The position numbers and the translations under genes are program-made. The notes beneath the pieces were generated by a model. The model saw only the letters and a list, made by a program, of their open reading frames with translations, had not been told where the DNA came from and made no database searches. A stretch of DNA of 44,303 nucleotides from Bacillota bacterium (GTDB lineage: Bacteria > Acidobacteriota > Terriglobia > Acidiferrales > UBA7541). Of the stretch, positions 1-8,999 are shown in pieces. The stretch is from positions 1 to 44,303 of the forward strand of contig JAIMBE010000003.1 in NCBI GenBank assembly GCA_023511565.1. The letters run 5' to 3'. Every line of letters starts with the position of its first letter. The first letter of the stretch is position 1.

Positions 1-834
1 GGTAAAGATGCGTGGCACCGGACAGGAGCCCAACTCGACCACGGCGCGGGTGTTGCGCGGCAGCACGCGCGGCAGGTTGCCGGTGATGCCGCCGCCCGTG
101 ATGTGCGCCATGCCGGCCAGCAGATCTTTCGCCAGCAGGGGTTTCACGGCCGCCAGGTAGCAGCGGTGGGGCTTGAGCAGCTCCGCGCCGATTTTGTTAC
201 CCACTTCGGCGACGTAGCTTTCCGGCGTGAGGCGCTGCACTTCGAAGATCAGCTTGCGCGCCAGCGAGTAGCCGTTGGTGTGTAGTCCGGACGAGGGCAG
301 ACCGATCAGCACATCGCCGGCGCGGATGCGCTCACCAGTCAACAGCCGCGTGCGTTCCACCGCCCCGACGATGAATCCAGCCAGTTCGTACTCGCCGGGC
401 GCGTAGAACTCAGGCATTTCGGCGGTTTCGCCGCCCACCAGTGCGCAGCCGACCTGTTTGCAGGCCCGGCTGAGTCCTTCGATGATCTGCTCGACAGTGC
501 GCGGCTCCAGCCGGCCCATGGCCAGGTAGTCGAGGAAGAAGAGCGGCTCGGCGCCCTGCACGAGGATATCGTTGACGCAGTGGTGCACCAGGTCCACGCC
601 GACCGTCGAGTGCACGCGGCACAGCTGAGCGACGGCAAGCTTCGTGCCCACGCCGTCCGCGCTGGCCACCAGCACCGGCTCCTTCCAGCGTTTCCGATCC
701 AGCGCGTAGAGCGCGCCGAAGGCGCCGATGCCGCCCAGCACGTCCCGCGTGGCCGTGCGACCGGCCAGCGTGCGGATGCGCTGCTTGATCTGTTCCGCCG
801 CGGAGATGTCCACACCTGCGTCAGCGTACTTCAT
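1..834 (-). CDS. purM: Phosphoribosylformylglycinamidine cyclo-ligase (AIR synthetase), 3' end outside window
   Basis: PurM closes the imidazole ring of FGAM with ATP to give aminoimidazole ribonucleotide, step five of purine synthesis. The frame is open for 278 codons from an ATG at 834 to the window edge. It begins MKYADAGVDISAAEQIK, the normal PurM start. Family motifs follow in order: ASADGVGTKL near residue 60, a VNDILVQGAEPLFFLDY block, VGGETAEMPEFY near residue 137, GLPSSGLHTNGYSLARK near residue 180, and AHITGGGITGNLPRVLP near residue 255. About 60-70 C-terminal residues are missing because the window ends. It is the last gene of the minus-strand purine cluster, 96 bp after lepB. No good Shine-Dalgarno is visible, but a TACAAT lies just upstream of the ATG, so it may have its own near-leaderless promoter. 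Confidence 0.95.
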   Translation of the reverse strand, partial: MKYADAGVDISAAEQIKQRIRTLAGRTATRDVLGGIGAFGALYALDRKRWKEPVLVASADGVGTKLAVAQLCRVHSTVGVDLVHHCVNDILVQGAEPLFFLDYLAMGRLEPRTVEQIIEGLSRACKQVGCALVGGETAEMPEFYAPGEYELAGFIVGAVERTRLLTGERIRAGDVLIGLPSSGLHTNGYSLARKLIFEVQRLTPESYVAEVGNKIGAELLKPHRCYLAAVKPLLAKDLLAGMAHITGGGITGNLPRVLPRNTRAVVELGSCPVPRIFT

Positions 835-843
835 GGGCCTACC

Positions 844-849
844 ATTGTA
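844..849 (-). promoter_or_regulatory. Candidate -10 element for purM
   Basis: On the minus strand TACAAT ends ten bases before the purM ATG at 834. Transcription from it would start within a few bases of the start codon, giving an almost leaderless message. That would fit the absence of a Shine-Dalgarno. No convincing -35 is seen, so this rests on one hexamer and position alone. Confidence 0.3.
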
Positions 850-930
850 GTGCAGAAGGGGCTGCAGAGTCCGCTCGGAGCCGGACGGCGCGCGCGGCGT
901 GCGTCAGGCTGGGCGGTCGGTGCCGCCGGC

Positions 931-1629
931 TCAGAACGTATGCAGCAGGCGTCCCCAGCGGATTCGCTCCGGTCGGACCAGTGCGGCCAGATAGGCGCGG
1001 AAGCGTTCCGGAAGATGGCCCGGCTGCCAGGCGTCTTCCCCGGGCGCCTCAATGGACATGTAGATGACCAGTGGCGTGCCGATGATGTCCTCGCGCGGCA
1101 CGTAGGGATTCTCCCACATGCGGCTGTCGTTGGAGTTGCCCCGGTTGTCGCCCATCATGAAATAGTGGCCCGGAGGGACGTGCCAGGGGCCGCCTTCTTC
1201 GAACGGTCGAATGTTGTAGGCGTAGGGTTCGTCGAGCGGCGCACCGTTGATGTAGACGGCGCCGTTGCGGACCTCCAGGGTATCGCCGGGCATGCCGATG
1301 ATGCGCTTGACAAAATCGGCCTGGCCCGGGCGGCGGAAGACGACAATCTGCTGGCGTTTGGGTTCGCGCCACAGGGTCCAGCGGATGCCCGTGAAGGGAA
1401 TTTCCGCGCTGTAGCCAAAACGATCAACCAGCAGATGATCGCCCACCAGCAGCGTCTGTTCCATCGAACCCGAGGGGATCACCCGCGCCTGCACAATCGA
1501 CCCGTGGATGAACAGAAAAATCAAAATCACCCAGAACCAGGAGAGCACTTCCCGGCGCAGGCGCTCGCCGACGGAGATGACTTCCTTCCCGTCTTTCTCT
1601 TTGTTCTTGACTTCTTTTTCGTCGTTCAT
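931..1629 (-). CDS. lepB: Signal peptidase I
   Basis: This membrane serine protease removes signal peptides from exported preproteins on the outer face of the cytoplasmic membrane. The 232-residue protein has a charged N-terminus, one transmembrane segment at about 29-47 (SWFWVILIFLFIHGSIV), the nucleophile serine in the PSGSM motif (Ser55), and the general-base lysine in DFVKRIIGMPGD (Lys109). The late conserved block GDNRGNSNDSRMW lies near residue 160. The ATG at 1629 was chosen because the frame continues upstream into purF and the residues there do not resemble the family. No strong Shine-Dalgarno is visible. Its place between purF and purM is unusual, since it has no role in purine synthesis; it is probably co-transcribed with them. 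Confidence 0.95.
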   Translation of the reverse strand: MNDEKEVKNKEKDGKEVISVGERLRREVLSWFWVILIFLFIHGSIVQARVIPSGSMEQTLLVGDHLLVDRFGYSAEIPFTGIRWTLWREPKRQQIVVFRRPGQADFVKRIIGMPGDTLEVRNGAVYINGAPLDEPYAYNIRPFEEGGPWHVPPGHYFMMGDNRGNSNDSRMWENPYVPREDIIGTPLVIYMSIEAPGEDAWQPGHLPERFRAYLAALVRPERIRWGRLLHTF

Positions 1630-1703
1630 AGGCGTTTGTTTTCGGGCCAGGACGCCGGGGCGCGGGCCGAAGCCCGGGTCGGCGGGAGCAGATGTTGTCG
1701 CTC

Positions 1704-3119
1704 TCAGCCGCTCTTCTGCACGGCGACTTCGAGCTGCACCGGCGTTTCGGTGGGGTACGTGCCGGTGTAGCACGCCGTACAGTAACAGCCGCGGTCGTCT
1801 TCGACGGCGCGGCGCAGGCTTTCCAGTGAGAGGTAACCAAGCGAATCCGCGCCGAGAAAATCCCGAATCTGTTCGACCGACTTTTGCGCAGCAATCAGTT
1901 CGGCACGCGTGGGCGTATCCACGCCATAGTAGCAGGGCGCGATCGTCGGTGGACAGGAGATGCGCACGTGGACTTCGATGGCGCCGGCTTCGCGCACCAT
2001 GCGGACAATCTTGCGACTCGTGGTGCCGCGCACAATCGAATCGTCCACCAGGACGACGCGCCTGCCCGCCAGCAGTCCCCGCACCGGGTTCAGCTTCAGC
2101 TTGACGCCGAAATCGCGGATCGCCTGCTCTGGCTGGATGAACGTGCGACCGATGTAGTGATTGCGGATCAGGCCCATGACGAACGGGATACCCGATTCAT
2201 GCGCATAGCCAATGGCCGCCGGAACACCCGAGTCCGGCACCGGCGTGACGAGATCGGCCTCGGCCGGATGCTCGCGGGCCAGCAGGCGGCCGAGCCTCTC
2301 CCGGCTGCTGTTCACTGACCGGCCGAAGACCATGCTGTCGGGCCGTGCGAAATAAACGTGTTCGAAGATGCAGTACTGGTGCGGCCGCTCCGGCGCGAAG
2401 CGCACCGATTCGACCCCTCCGCGCGAGATGCGCAGCAGTTCACCGGGTTCCACCTCGCGCACGTATTCGGCGTCCAACAGGTCAAACGCGCAGGTTTCGC
2501 TGGCCACCACCCAGGCCGCGCCCAGCCGGCCCAGATTCAGTGGCCGGAAGCCGCGCGGATCGCGAATCGCAAACAGCTCCTCCCGGGTGAGCAGCAGCAG
2601 CGAGTAGGCACCTTCGACCTGGTTCAACGCTTCGGCCACTGAGGCGGTCAGGTTCCGGCCGCCGGCGCGTGCAATCAAGTGGACGATCACTTCGGTGTCG
2701 GACGTGGTCTGGAAGATCGAGCCGCGGTGTTCCAACCGGCGGCGCCACTCGTTGGCGTTGGTCAGGTTGCCGTTGTGCGCCAACGCCAGCTGGCCTTTGT
2801 TGCAGTCAATCAGGATCGGCTGCGCGTTGACGAGCGCGGTGTCCCCGGCGGTGGAATACCGCGTGTGACCGATGGCCGCCGTGCCCGGCAGGGCTGCGAG
2901 CACCTCGGGAGTGAACACCTCCTCGACCAGCCCCATGCCTTTCCGTGCGCGCAGCTCGCTGCCGTCACTGCTGACGATGCCGGCCGATTCCTGCCCGCGA
3001 TGCTGCAAGGCATACAGACCCAGATAGGTCAGTTTGGCCGCTTCCGGATGGCCGTAGATGCCGAACACACCACAGTGGTCATGGAAGTGGTCATCGGCGA
3101 TGCGCAGGTTCGCGGTCAT
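1704..3119 (-). CDS. purF: Amidophosphoribosyltransferase
   Basis: PurF catalyses the committed step of purine synthesis, transferring glutamine amide nitrogen to PRPP to give phosphoribosylamine. The 471-residue protein has a short propeptide before Cys16 in HDHCGVFGIYG; that cysteine becomes the N-terminal nucleophile of the glutaminase domain after processing. The PRPP-binding motif VVLVDDSIVRGTTS lies in the C-terminal half. Cysteines in QYCIFEH, SCPPTIAPC and RGCYCTAC match the [4Fe-4S] ligands of the Bacillus-type enzyme, so this is the oxygen-sensitive, processed form rather than the E. coli type. The ATG at 3119 has a clear GGAGGA seven bases upstream. It follows purL with a 110-bp gap. 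Confidence 0.96.
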   Translation of the reverse strand: MTANLRIADDHFHDHCGVFGIYGHPEAAKLTYLGLYALQHRGQESAGIVSSDGSELRARKGMGLVEEVFTPEVLAALPGTAAIGHTRYSTAGDTALVNAQPILIDCNKGQLALAHNGNLTNANEWRRRLEHRGSIFQTTSDTEVIVHLIARAGGRNLTASVAEALNQVEGAYSLLLLTREELFAIRDPRGFRPLNLGRLGAAWVVASETCAFDLLDAEYVREVEPGELLRISRGGVESVRFAPERPHQYCIFEHVYFARPDSMVFGRSVNSSRERLGRLLAREHPAEADLVTPVPDSGVPAAIGYAHESGIPFVMGLIRNHYIGRTFIQPEQAIRDFGVKLKLNPVRGLLAGRRVVLVDDSIVRGTTSRKIVRMVREAGAIEVHVRISCPPTIAPCYYGVDTPTRAELIAAQKSVEQIRDFLGADSLGYLSLESLRRAVEDDRGCYCTACYTGTYPTETPVQLEVAVQKSG

Positions 3120-3229
3120 GCGTTTGTCCTCCGCGCCGGTCCGGCAGTTCCGGGAGCGGAGAGGGCGCCCTCCAGTCGTTCTCCGACATCATTTCTCGCC
3201 CACGGAGCGGTGAGCCGGGAAACGGGCCC

Positions 3230-5581
3230 CTAGCCGGTGTGCAGGGCGCGTTCAAACGCGGTCGACCAAAGCTCGTGCAGTGACACGACCGGCGCTTCCA
3301 GCACGGTGGTGCCGTTCCACTGTACGCGGAAGCTCGGACCGCCCGTCCGTCCCAACTCGTGCGCCGTAACTTGGTATTGTCGCGCAAGCGCGAGCACGCG
3401 GGCAAGTGCACCTTCGGCACAGGAGACCACCGCCCGCGCCCCGCGTTCGTTGAACAGCGCAAATTCGAGCGGGAGGCTCCGCGGGCCGGACAACTGAATC
3501 TCGGCCCCCAGGGGCGGCTCGCACGTACAACAGGATTCCGCCACGGCCACCGCCAGGCCCCCATCGCTGAGGTCGTGCGCCGAATGCAGCAGTCCTTCGC
3601 TGGCCAGCGCTACCAGCAAAGCGATGAGCCGTTTTTCTGCAGCCAGGTCCACCGGCGGGGGTGTGCCGGCGATGACGCCGGCCAGAGTCTTGGCGTAGAG
3701 CGAAGAGGAAAACTCGCGCTGCAGCGCTTCGGTGGAGATGGTGTGCAGAGGCGGCTGGCTGCCGCCGTCGAGCAACACAATCAGGTCGCCGGCCTGACGG
3801 AAACCGCTTGTCAGGGCATGCGCGGCGTTTTCGAGCAGGCCGAGTACGCCCAGGATCGGGGTGGGGTAGATTGGCCGGCCCAAGGTTTCGTTGTAGAAGC
3901 TGACGTTGCCACCCGTGATCGGCACGCCCAGGGCTTCACAGGCCACGGCGATACCCTCGACGGCGCGGGCAAACTGCCACATGATCTCCGGTTTTTCTGG
4001 GTTGCCGAAGTTCAGGCAGTTGGTGGCGGCGATCGGACGAGCGCCGGTGCAGGCTACGTTGCGGGCGGCTTCGGCCACGGCGTGCTGCGCGCCGACGAAC
4101 GGGTCGAGCCAGCACCAGCGGCCATTGCCATCGGTGGCCAGCGCCAGCGCGCGCGCTGTGCCCTTGATACGCACCACCGCGGCGTCTCCGGCTCCCGGGC
4201 CGACCAACGTGTTCGTGCGCACCATGTAGTCGTACTGTTCGAAAATCCAGCGCTTCGAAGCCACGGCCGGTGCGGCAAGCAGTCGACAGAAGTGTTCCGT
4301 CCACCGCGCCGGGTCTGTGTCTGCGTCGGTGGAAAAGGTCAACAGGGACTCGTCGGTGCGTGGCGGGGGTGGTTGCCGCAAGCGATCATACACGGGACTT
4401 TGCTCGGCCAGGGCTTTCGCGGGTACCTCGGCGACCACGCGGCCGCGGTCGAGCACGCGCAGCAGGCCGTCGTCGGTCACCCGTCCGATGACCACCGCAT
4501 CCAGGCCCCATTTGGCGAAGACGTCCAGCACCTGTTGTTCGCGTCCGGCTTCCGCCACCAGCAACATGCGCTCCTGCGATTCCGAAAGCATGATCTCGTA
4601 CGGGGTCATGCCGGCTTCGCGCTGGGGCACCCGCGCCAACTCGATTTCGATGCCGGCACCGCCCCGGGAGGCCATCTCGCAGGTGGAGCAGGTCAGGCCG
4701 GCGGCGCCCATGTCCTGGATGGCGACGATGGCGCCGGTGCGCATCGCTTCCAGACAGGCTTCCAGCAGCAGTTTTTCGAGGAACGGGTCGCCGACCTGCA
4801 CGTTGGGCCGCTTCGCCTGCGATTCTTCGCTGAACTCGGCGGAAGCCAGCAGCGAGGCGCCGTGGATGCCATCGCGGCCGGTCTTTGCGCCCACGTAGAT
4901 GACCGGGTTGCCGGCACCGCGGGCGCGGGCGAAGAACAGCTCATCGTGCCGCGCGATGCCCAGCGCGAGCACGTTGACAAGCGGGTTGGTGGAGTAACAC
5001 AGCTCGAACTGCACTTCCCCGCCGACGGTCGGCACACCGAAGCAGTTGCCGTAGAATGCGATGCCGCTAACGACGCCCTCCAGAATGTGCCGATTGCGGG
5101 CCAGTTCGTCCGGGGACGTATCCCTCTGCGGATTGCTTGCAGGGGAGGGCCGGCCACCGCCAACCGCACGGAGTGGGCCGAAGCGCAGCGAATCGAGCAC
5201 GGCGATGGGCCGCGCGCCCATCGTGAAGATGTCGCGCAAAATGCCGCCGACGCCGGTGGCGGCACCTTGAAACGGTTCGACGAAGCTCGGATGGTTGTGG
5301 GATTCGATCTTGAACACTGCCGCCAGCCCGTCCCCGATGTCCACCACGCCGGCGTTTTCCCCGGGACCCTGCAGCACATGGGGGCCGCGGGTGGGCAGGC
5401 GTCTCAGGTGGATCTTGCTGGACTTGTAGGAGCAGTGTTCACTCCACATCACTGAGAAAAGGCCCAGCTCGGTCAGGTTCGGGTCGCGGCCGAGGATCTG
5501 GCGGATGCGGGCGAACTCTTCCGCGCTCAGGCCGTGTTGTGCGGCGACGTCGGCGGTGATTTTGATTTCCGTGTCCAGCAT
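3230..5581 (-). CDS. purL: Phosphoribosylformylglycinamidine synthase, small-type subunit PurL
   Basis: This is the synthetase subunit of FGAM synthase, which converts FGAR to FGAM with ATP and ammonia supplied by PurQ. At 783 residues it is the short form found in PurL-PurS-PurQ complexes, not the approximately 1300-residue fused enzyme. Recognisable segments are the N-terminal [24 protein letters not shown] near residue 45, [18 protein letters not shown] near residue 90, [16 protein letters not shown] near residue 112, a central [16 protein letters not shown], and [12 protein letters not shown] in the second half. Start at ATG 5581, 42 bp after purQ, so the two are co-transcribed. The short form normally needs the small protein PurS, and no purS is visible in this cluster. 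Confidence 0.96.
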   Translation of the reverse strand: MLDTEIKITADVAAQHGLSAEEFARIRQILGRDPNLTELGLFSVMWSEHCSYKSSKIHLRRLPTRGPHVLQGPGENAGVVDIGDGLAAVFKIESHNHPSFVEPFQGAATGVGGILRDIFTMGARPIAVLDSLRFGPLRAVGGGRPSPASNPQRDTSPDELARNRHILEGVVSGIAFYGNCFGVPTVGGEVQFELCYSTNPLVNVLALGIARHDELFFARARGAGNPVIYVGAKTGRDGIHGASLLASAEFSEESQAKRPNVQVGDPFLEKLLLEACLEAMRTGAIVAIQDMGAAGLTCSTCEMASRGGAGIEIELARVPQREAGMTPYEIMLSESQERMLLVAEAGREQQVLDVFAKWGLDAVVIGRVTDDGLLRVLDRGRVVAEVPAKALAEQSPVYDRLRQPPPPRTDESLLTFSTDADTDPARWTEHFCRLLAAPAVASKRWIFEQYDYMVRTNTLVGPGAGDAAVVRIKGTARALALATDGNGRWCWLDPFVGAQHAVAEAARNVACTGARPIAATNCLNFGNPEKPEIMWQFARAVEGIAVACEALGVPITGGNVSFYNETLGRPIYPTPILGVLGLLENAAHALTSGFRQAGDLIVLLDGGSQPPLHTISTEALQREFSSSLYAKTLAGVIAGTPPPVDLAAEKRLIALLVALASEGLLHSAHDLSDGGLAVAVAESCCTCEPPLGAEIQLSGPRSLPLEFALFNERGARAVVSCAEGALARVLALARQYQVTAHELGRTGGPSFRVQWNGTTVLEAPVVSLHELWSTAFERALHTG

Positions 5582-5623
5582 GGGTCTCTGGCCGCGGGCA
5601 GTGCGCTGGGGTTGCGCGGCCGA

Positions 5624-6328
5624 TCAGGCGATGCCGGCGCGGGCCAGTGCGGCCACCATTGAGCGGAACACCACCAGCCCGTCGCTGCTCCCCAGAGCCG
5701 GCTCGACGGCGCGCTCCGGATGCGGCATCATGCCCAGCACATTCCGGCCTTCGTTGCAGATGCCGGCAATGTTGGCCAGCGAGCCGTTTGGATTTGCTTC
5801 CGGCGTGACCCGGCCGTCGGCGGTAGCGTACCGGAAAACGATGCGGTCTTCGCGCTCCAGTATGCGCAGCGTTTCCGGGTCGCAGTAGTAGTTGCCTTCG
5901 CTGTGCGCGATCGGCACCCGCAGTACCTGACCGGGTTGCGCCGCCAAAGTGAACGGCGTGTGCGTGGTTTCGGTGCGGAGATAGACGGGCCGGCAGACGA
6001 AGCGCAGACCCGCGTTGCGCAGCATCGCACCGGGCAGCAGTCCCGCTTCGAGCAGAATCTGAAATCCGTTGCAGATGCCCAGCACCAGCCCCCCCCCGCG
6101 CGCAAAACGCTCCACCGCGCGCATCACGGGTGAGAAACGGGCAATCGCACCGGTGCGCAGGTAATCGCCGTAGGAAAACCCCCCCGGCAGAATGACCGCA
6201 TCCACCCCCTGCAGATCTTCCGAGGCATGCCAGAGCCAGGTGACCGGCTGGCCGAGGACTTCGCCAATGGCGTGGTAGGTGTCGTGATCGCAGTTTGAGC
6301 CGGGAAAGACAACAACGCCGAATTTCAT
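5624..6328 (-). CDS. purQ: Phosphoribosylformylglycinamidine synthase, glutaminase subunit PurQ
   Basis: PurQ hydrolyses glutamine and passes ammonia to PurL. The 234-residue protein starts [20 protein letters not shown] and carries the class I glutaminase nucleophile cysteine in [16 protein letters not shown] near residue 90. The catalytic His-Glu pair lies in [11 protein letters not shown] near residue 200. The start has GGAG about seven bases upstream. This is the first gene of the minus-strand purine cluster. A TAAAAT-containing -10-like element lies 16-23 bases before the start codon. Confidence 0.96.
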   Translation of the reverse strand: MKFGVVVFPGSNCDHDTYHAIGEVLGQPVTWLWHASEDLQGVDAVILPGGFSYGDYLRTGAIARFSPVMRAVERFARGGGLVLGICNGFQILLEAGLLPGAMLRNAGLRFVCRPVYLRTETTHTPFTLAAQPGQVLRVPIAHSEGNYYCDPETLRILEREDRIVFRYATADGRVTPEANPNGSLANIAGICNEGRNVLGMMPHPERAVEPALGSSDGLVVFRSMVAALARAGIA

Positions 6329-6343
6329 TTCCGCTCCACCGGC

Positions 6344-6351
6344 ATTTTATC
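6344..6351 (-). promoter_or_regulatory. Candidate -10 element for purQ-purL-purF
   Basis: GATAAAAT on the minus strand lies 16-23 bases upstream of the purQ ATG, leaving room for the GGAG ribosome-binding site. It sits in a local AT-rich patch within GC-rich flanks. No clear -35 partner is visible. No G-box of the ppGpp/PRPP purine riboswitch kind and no PurR-like operator was recognised. Confidence 0.35.
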
Positions 6352-6562
6352 ACGAATCGCAGGTCGGCCCGGCAGCCCCCGTGTGGAGCGGGCTCCGGCC
6401 TGCGCACCCTCTCGAGCCGTTTTCCGGCCGCCGGACAAGCGGGGATGCGGCAGGCGTTCGCAAATCTACCGGGAGGCCCGGAGCGTCCTCTGCGGGTGAA
6501 CGTTGTGGCAGCCAGCAGAGCTCGACTACGCTGTGCGGTGCGTTCTGCACGGGGCGGCCTGG

Positions 6563-6582
6563 GCAGAACCGGCCGGTTCTGC
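6563..6582. repeat. Perfect 20-bp palindrome between glmU and purQ
   Basis: The stretch GCAGAACCGGCCGGTTCTGC equals its own reverse complement. As RNA it would form an 8-bp stem with a GGCC tetraloop, 33 bases downstream of the glmU stop. The half-site GTTCTGC occurs again at 6542-6548, so alternative pairings exist. There is no U-run after it on the minus strand. It could be a Rho-independent-like stop without a tail, an mRNA 3'-end stabiliser, or a dimeric-protein operator. The rest of the 286-bp space 6329-6614 shows no gene; in particular no purS-like frame was found. Confidence 0.6.
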
Positions 6583-6614
6583 TGTTGCGGTGTACGACAC
6601 GCGCCAGAGAACCG

Positions 6615-8150
6615 CTAGCCGCGCGGGGATTTCCTATGCCGACTGCCCGCCTTGCGCGCGGCCGGGGCTCGTTTTCGTTCGCGGTGGTTGCGTTTCGCAG
6701 TTTGCGTCGGAGGCTTGCGCTTGTCGACACTCGTTTTGCGATGTTCCGTACCGACCGGCTGGGACAGGCGAGCGCGGCGTGCGGCGGCCCATCCTTTTTT
6801 GTTCACTTGGCGCGCTCGCGCGATGGCCAACGCGTCGGCGGGCACCGGGTCGGTAATCGTGGAGCCAGCAGCAATGTAGGCACCATCGCCCACCGTGACC
6901 GGTGCGACCAGCTCCGTACCGCTGCCCACGAAGACGCGTTCGCCAATCGTGGTTGGGTGTTTGCGCACACCGTCGTAGTTGCAGGTGATGGTTCCAGCGC
7001 CGATGTTCGTGTGCGGTCCGATGGTGGCATCGCCCAGGTAGGTCAGGTGCATGGCCTTGACCCCTTCGGCCAGAAGGGACTTTTTCACTTCCACGTAGTT
7101 GCCCACGCGTGCCCCGGGGCGGAGCTCGGCGCCGTCGCGCAGGTGCGCGAAGGGGCCCACCCGAGAGCCGCGACCGAGGCGCGAGCCGGAGATCCGGCAG
7201 TTCTGCTGGATGAGCACTTCGTCTTCGACCACCGTGTCCACCAGCACCGAGCCGGTGCCGATCCAGCAATTCGTTCCGACGCGCGTGGCACCGAGCAACT
7301 GCACCCCGGGTTCGATCACCGTATCGGTGCCGACCTGGACGTCGGGGTCAATCAGCACGGTTTCGGGCAGATAGATCGTCACGCCGGCGGCCATTACGTC
7401 CGCGCATTTTCTCTGGCGAAAGATGCGGTCCACTTCGGCCAGTTCGGCGCGCGTATTGCAGCCCAGGATTTCCCGCGCGTCAGCAGCGCACTCGGCCCGC
7501 ACGGTGTGGCCGCTGCGGTGGAGTAGTTCGATGGCGTCGGTCAGATAGATTTCGCAGTGAATATTCTCCGGCCGCACCTGGCCGAGCGCGGACCAGAGCT
7601 GTGGCAGAGAGAAAACATAGATGCTGGAGTTGACCTCTCGCAGCGTGCGCTGCTCGGCCGAGAGTGCTTTTTCCTCGACAATCGCCGCCACCGTGCCGTC
7701 CGGGTTGCGCAGGATGCGGCCGTAGCCCTGCGGCGCCTCGAGCGTTGCGGTGAGCACAGTGGCTGCGGCGCCATCGGCCCGGTGCGCGCGCAGCAGCGCC
7801 GCCAGCGTTTCGGTACGAATCAGTGGCGAATCGCCAGGCAGCACAAGCACTTCGGCCACCCCCGCAGCTTCCAAAGCCGCCCGTGCCGTCAGCAAGGCGT
7901 GGCCCGTGCCCAGTTGCGGTTGCTGCAGGATGGTCTTTGCGCCGAACGGTTCGACGACGGCACGCACCTCATCGGCCTGGTGGCCGACAACAACGTGTAT
8001 TTCCGTGGCCCCGAGCGGCTGGCAGGCAAGCACCACGTGTTCGACCAGCGGGCGCCCGCCGGCGCAGTGCAGCACTTTGGCGCGGTTGGATTTCAGCCGC
8101 GTCCCTTTCCCCGCCGCCAGGATGACGATGGCAAACCGTGCAGAAGGCAT
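6615..8150 (-). CDS. glmU: Bifunctional UDP-N-acetylglucosamine pyrophosphorylase / glucosamine-1-phosphate N-acetyltransferase
   Basis: GlmU makes UDP-GlcNAc, the precursor of peptidoglycan and outer-membrane glycolipid, in the cytoplasm. The N-terminal uridylyltransferase shows LAAGKGTRLKSNRAKVLH at residues 11-28. The C-terminal left-handed beta-helix acetyltransferase shows NYVEVKKSLL and GAGTITCNYDG, the latter in the acetyl-CoA site. The start is ATG 8150; the open frame continues upstream but only with residues foreign to the family. The protein is 511 residues, longer than the usual 450-460, because a strongly basic tail of about 45 residues (many Lys and Arg) follows the last conserved VNKKGWA. 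It is transcribed divergently from the zinc-ribbon gene and towards the purine cluster. Confidence 0.95.
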   Translation of the reverse strand: MPSARFAIVILAAGKGTRLKSNRAKVLHCAGGRPLVEHVVLACQPLGATEIHVVVGHQADEVRAVVEPFGAKTILQQPQLGTGHALLTARAALEAAGVAEVLVLPGDSPLIRTETLAALLRAHRADGAAATVLTATLEAPQGYGRILRNPDGTVAAIVEEKALSAEQRTLREVNSSIYVFSLPQLWSALGQVRPENIHCEIYLTDAIELLHRSGHTVRAECAADAREILGCNTRAELAEVDRIFRQRKCADVMAAGVTIYLPETVLIDPDVQVGTDTVIEPGVQLLGATRVGTNCWIGTGSVLVDTVVEDEVLIQQNCRISGSRLGRGSRVGPFAHLRDGAELRPGARVGNYVEVKKSLLAEGVKAMHLTYLGDATIGPHTNIGAGTITCNYDGVRKHPTTIGERVFVGSGTELVAPVTVGDGAYIAAGSTITDPVPADALAIARARQVNKKGWAAARRARLSQPVGTEHRKTSVDKRKPPTQTAKRNHRERKRAPAARKAGSRHRKSPRG

Positions 8151-8272
8151 CCCGGCTATTGTGAAGCCGGCTGCGGGATTTGACAACCAGACCTGCGTCC
8201 ACGGCCACCAAAGCCGAACCCGAACCCGAATCGGAGGCCCGCGCCCGCAGTCGGCTGTGGGATAATGCGAAC

Positions 8273-8995
8273 GTGAAGCTCTGTTTCTACTGCGGTGCGG
8301 AAAATGCGGCAGATAACCGCATCTGCGCCACGTGCCGGCGCCCGTTCGCTGCCGGCACTCCGTTCGACCGGCTGGCTCAACCGAAGCTCGCTTGGCAGGC
8401 GCGGGCCAGCCTGATCTGTGGGCTGCTGGCTTGGTTTCCGCCGGCGGCGATTGCCGCGATTGTCTTCGGCCATCAGGCGCGCCGGCGCGCCGAAAAGGCT
8501 GGACTGGGCGGCGAAGGGCTGGCGTTGGCAGGTTTGGTGTTGGGGTGCGGAGGGTTGCTGCTTTTGCCTCTGCTGGTCTCTTTGGGCGTGCTTCCGCTGC
8601 GCGAGTGGTTCCCTCCGGAGACCGAGCGAAACGAAGCCGCTGCAATCGCCTTGATGCGGCAGCTTACCCAGGCCATCTATACCTACGCGGACAGCTACGG
8701 CCAGGCCCCGCCAACGCTGCAGGCGCTCGGCCCGCCCCAGCAGGCCGCACCGAGTGCAGAAGCCGCCGGTCTGATCGAGGCGAGGCTGGCGGAAGGAATC
8801 CAGGCGGGCTACCGTTTCCGCTATCAGCCTTTCGACCTCGATGGCGACGGCAAATTCGACACCTTCACACTTCAAGCCGATCCGTTTGAGCCGGGCACGT
8901 CGGGGAACCGCTACTTTTTCGTGGATACCAGTGGTGTGCTCCGAGCCGAGTCGGGACGGCCGGCAACTGCCTCAAGCCCACCCTTGCCCCGGTGA
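8273..8995 (+). CDS. Zinc-ribbon membrane protein with DUF4190-like and pilin-like C-terminal regions
   Basis: The 240-residue protein has three parts. An N-terminal zinc ribbon has cysteines at 4, 7, 18 and 21 (CFYCG and CATCRRPF). Two hydrophobic segments at about 43-62 and 82-105 contain the AAIVFGHQARRRA and GLALAGLVLG pattern of DUF4190-type proteins. The C-terminal part starts NEAAAIALMRQLTQAIYTYADSYG and ends with a FEPGTSGNRYFFVDTSGVLR motif, resembling the pilin-like domains common in acidobacterial secreted proteins. The GTG at 8273 is preferred because it places the zinc ribbon at the N-terminus; a longer frame opens at 8180 but its extra 31 residues are low-complexity. Function is unknown. 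A structured region follows its stop. Confidence 0.65.
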   Translation: MKLCFYCGAENAADNRICATCRRPFAAGTPFDRLAQPKLAWQARASLICGLLAWFPPAAIAAIVFGHQARRRAEKAGLGGEGLALAGLVLGCGGLLLLPLLVSLGVLPLREWFPPETERNEAAAIALMRQLTQAIYTYADSYGQAPPTLQALGPPQQAAPSAEAAGLIEARLAEGIQAGYRFRYQPFDLDGDGKFDTFTLQADPFEPGTSGNRYFFVDTSGVLRAESGRPATASSPPLPR

Positions 8996-8999
8996 GTCG

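Noticed and set aside
3359-5455. A 698-codon plus-strand open frame across purL
   Set aside because: Antisense shadow of purL with no recognisable motif; high GC reduces stop codons on the opposite strand.
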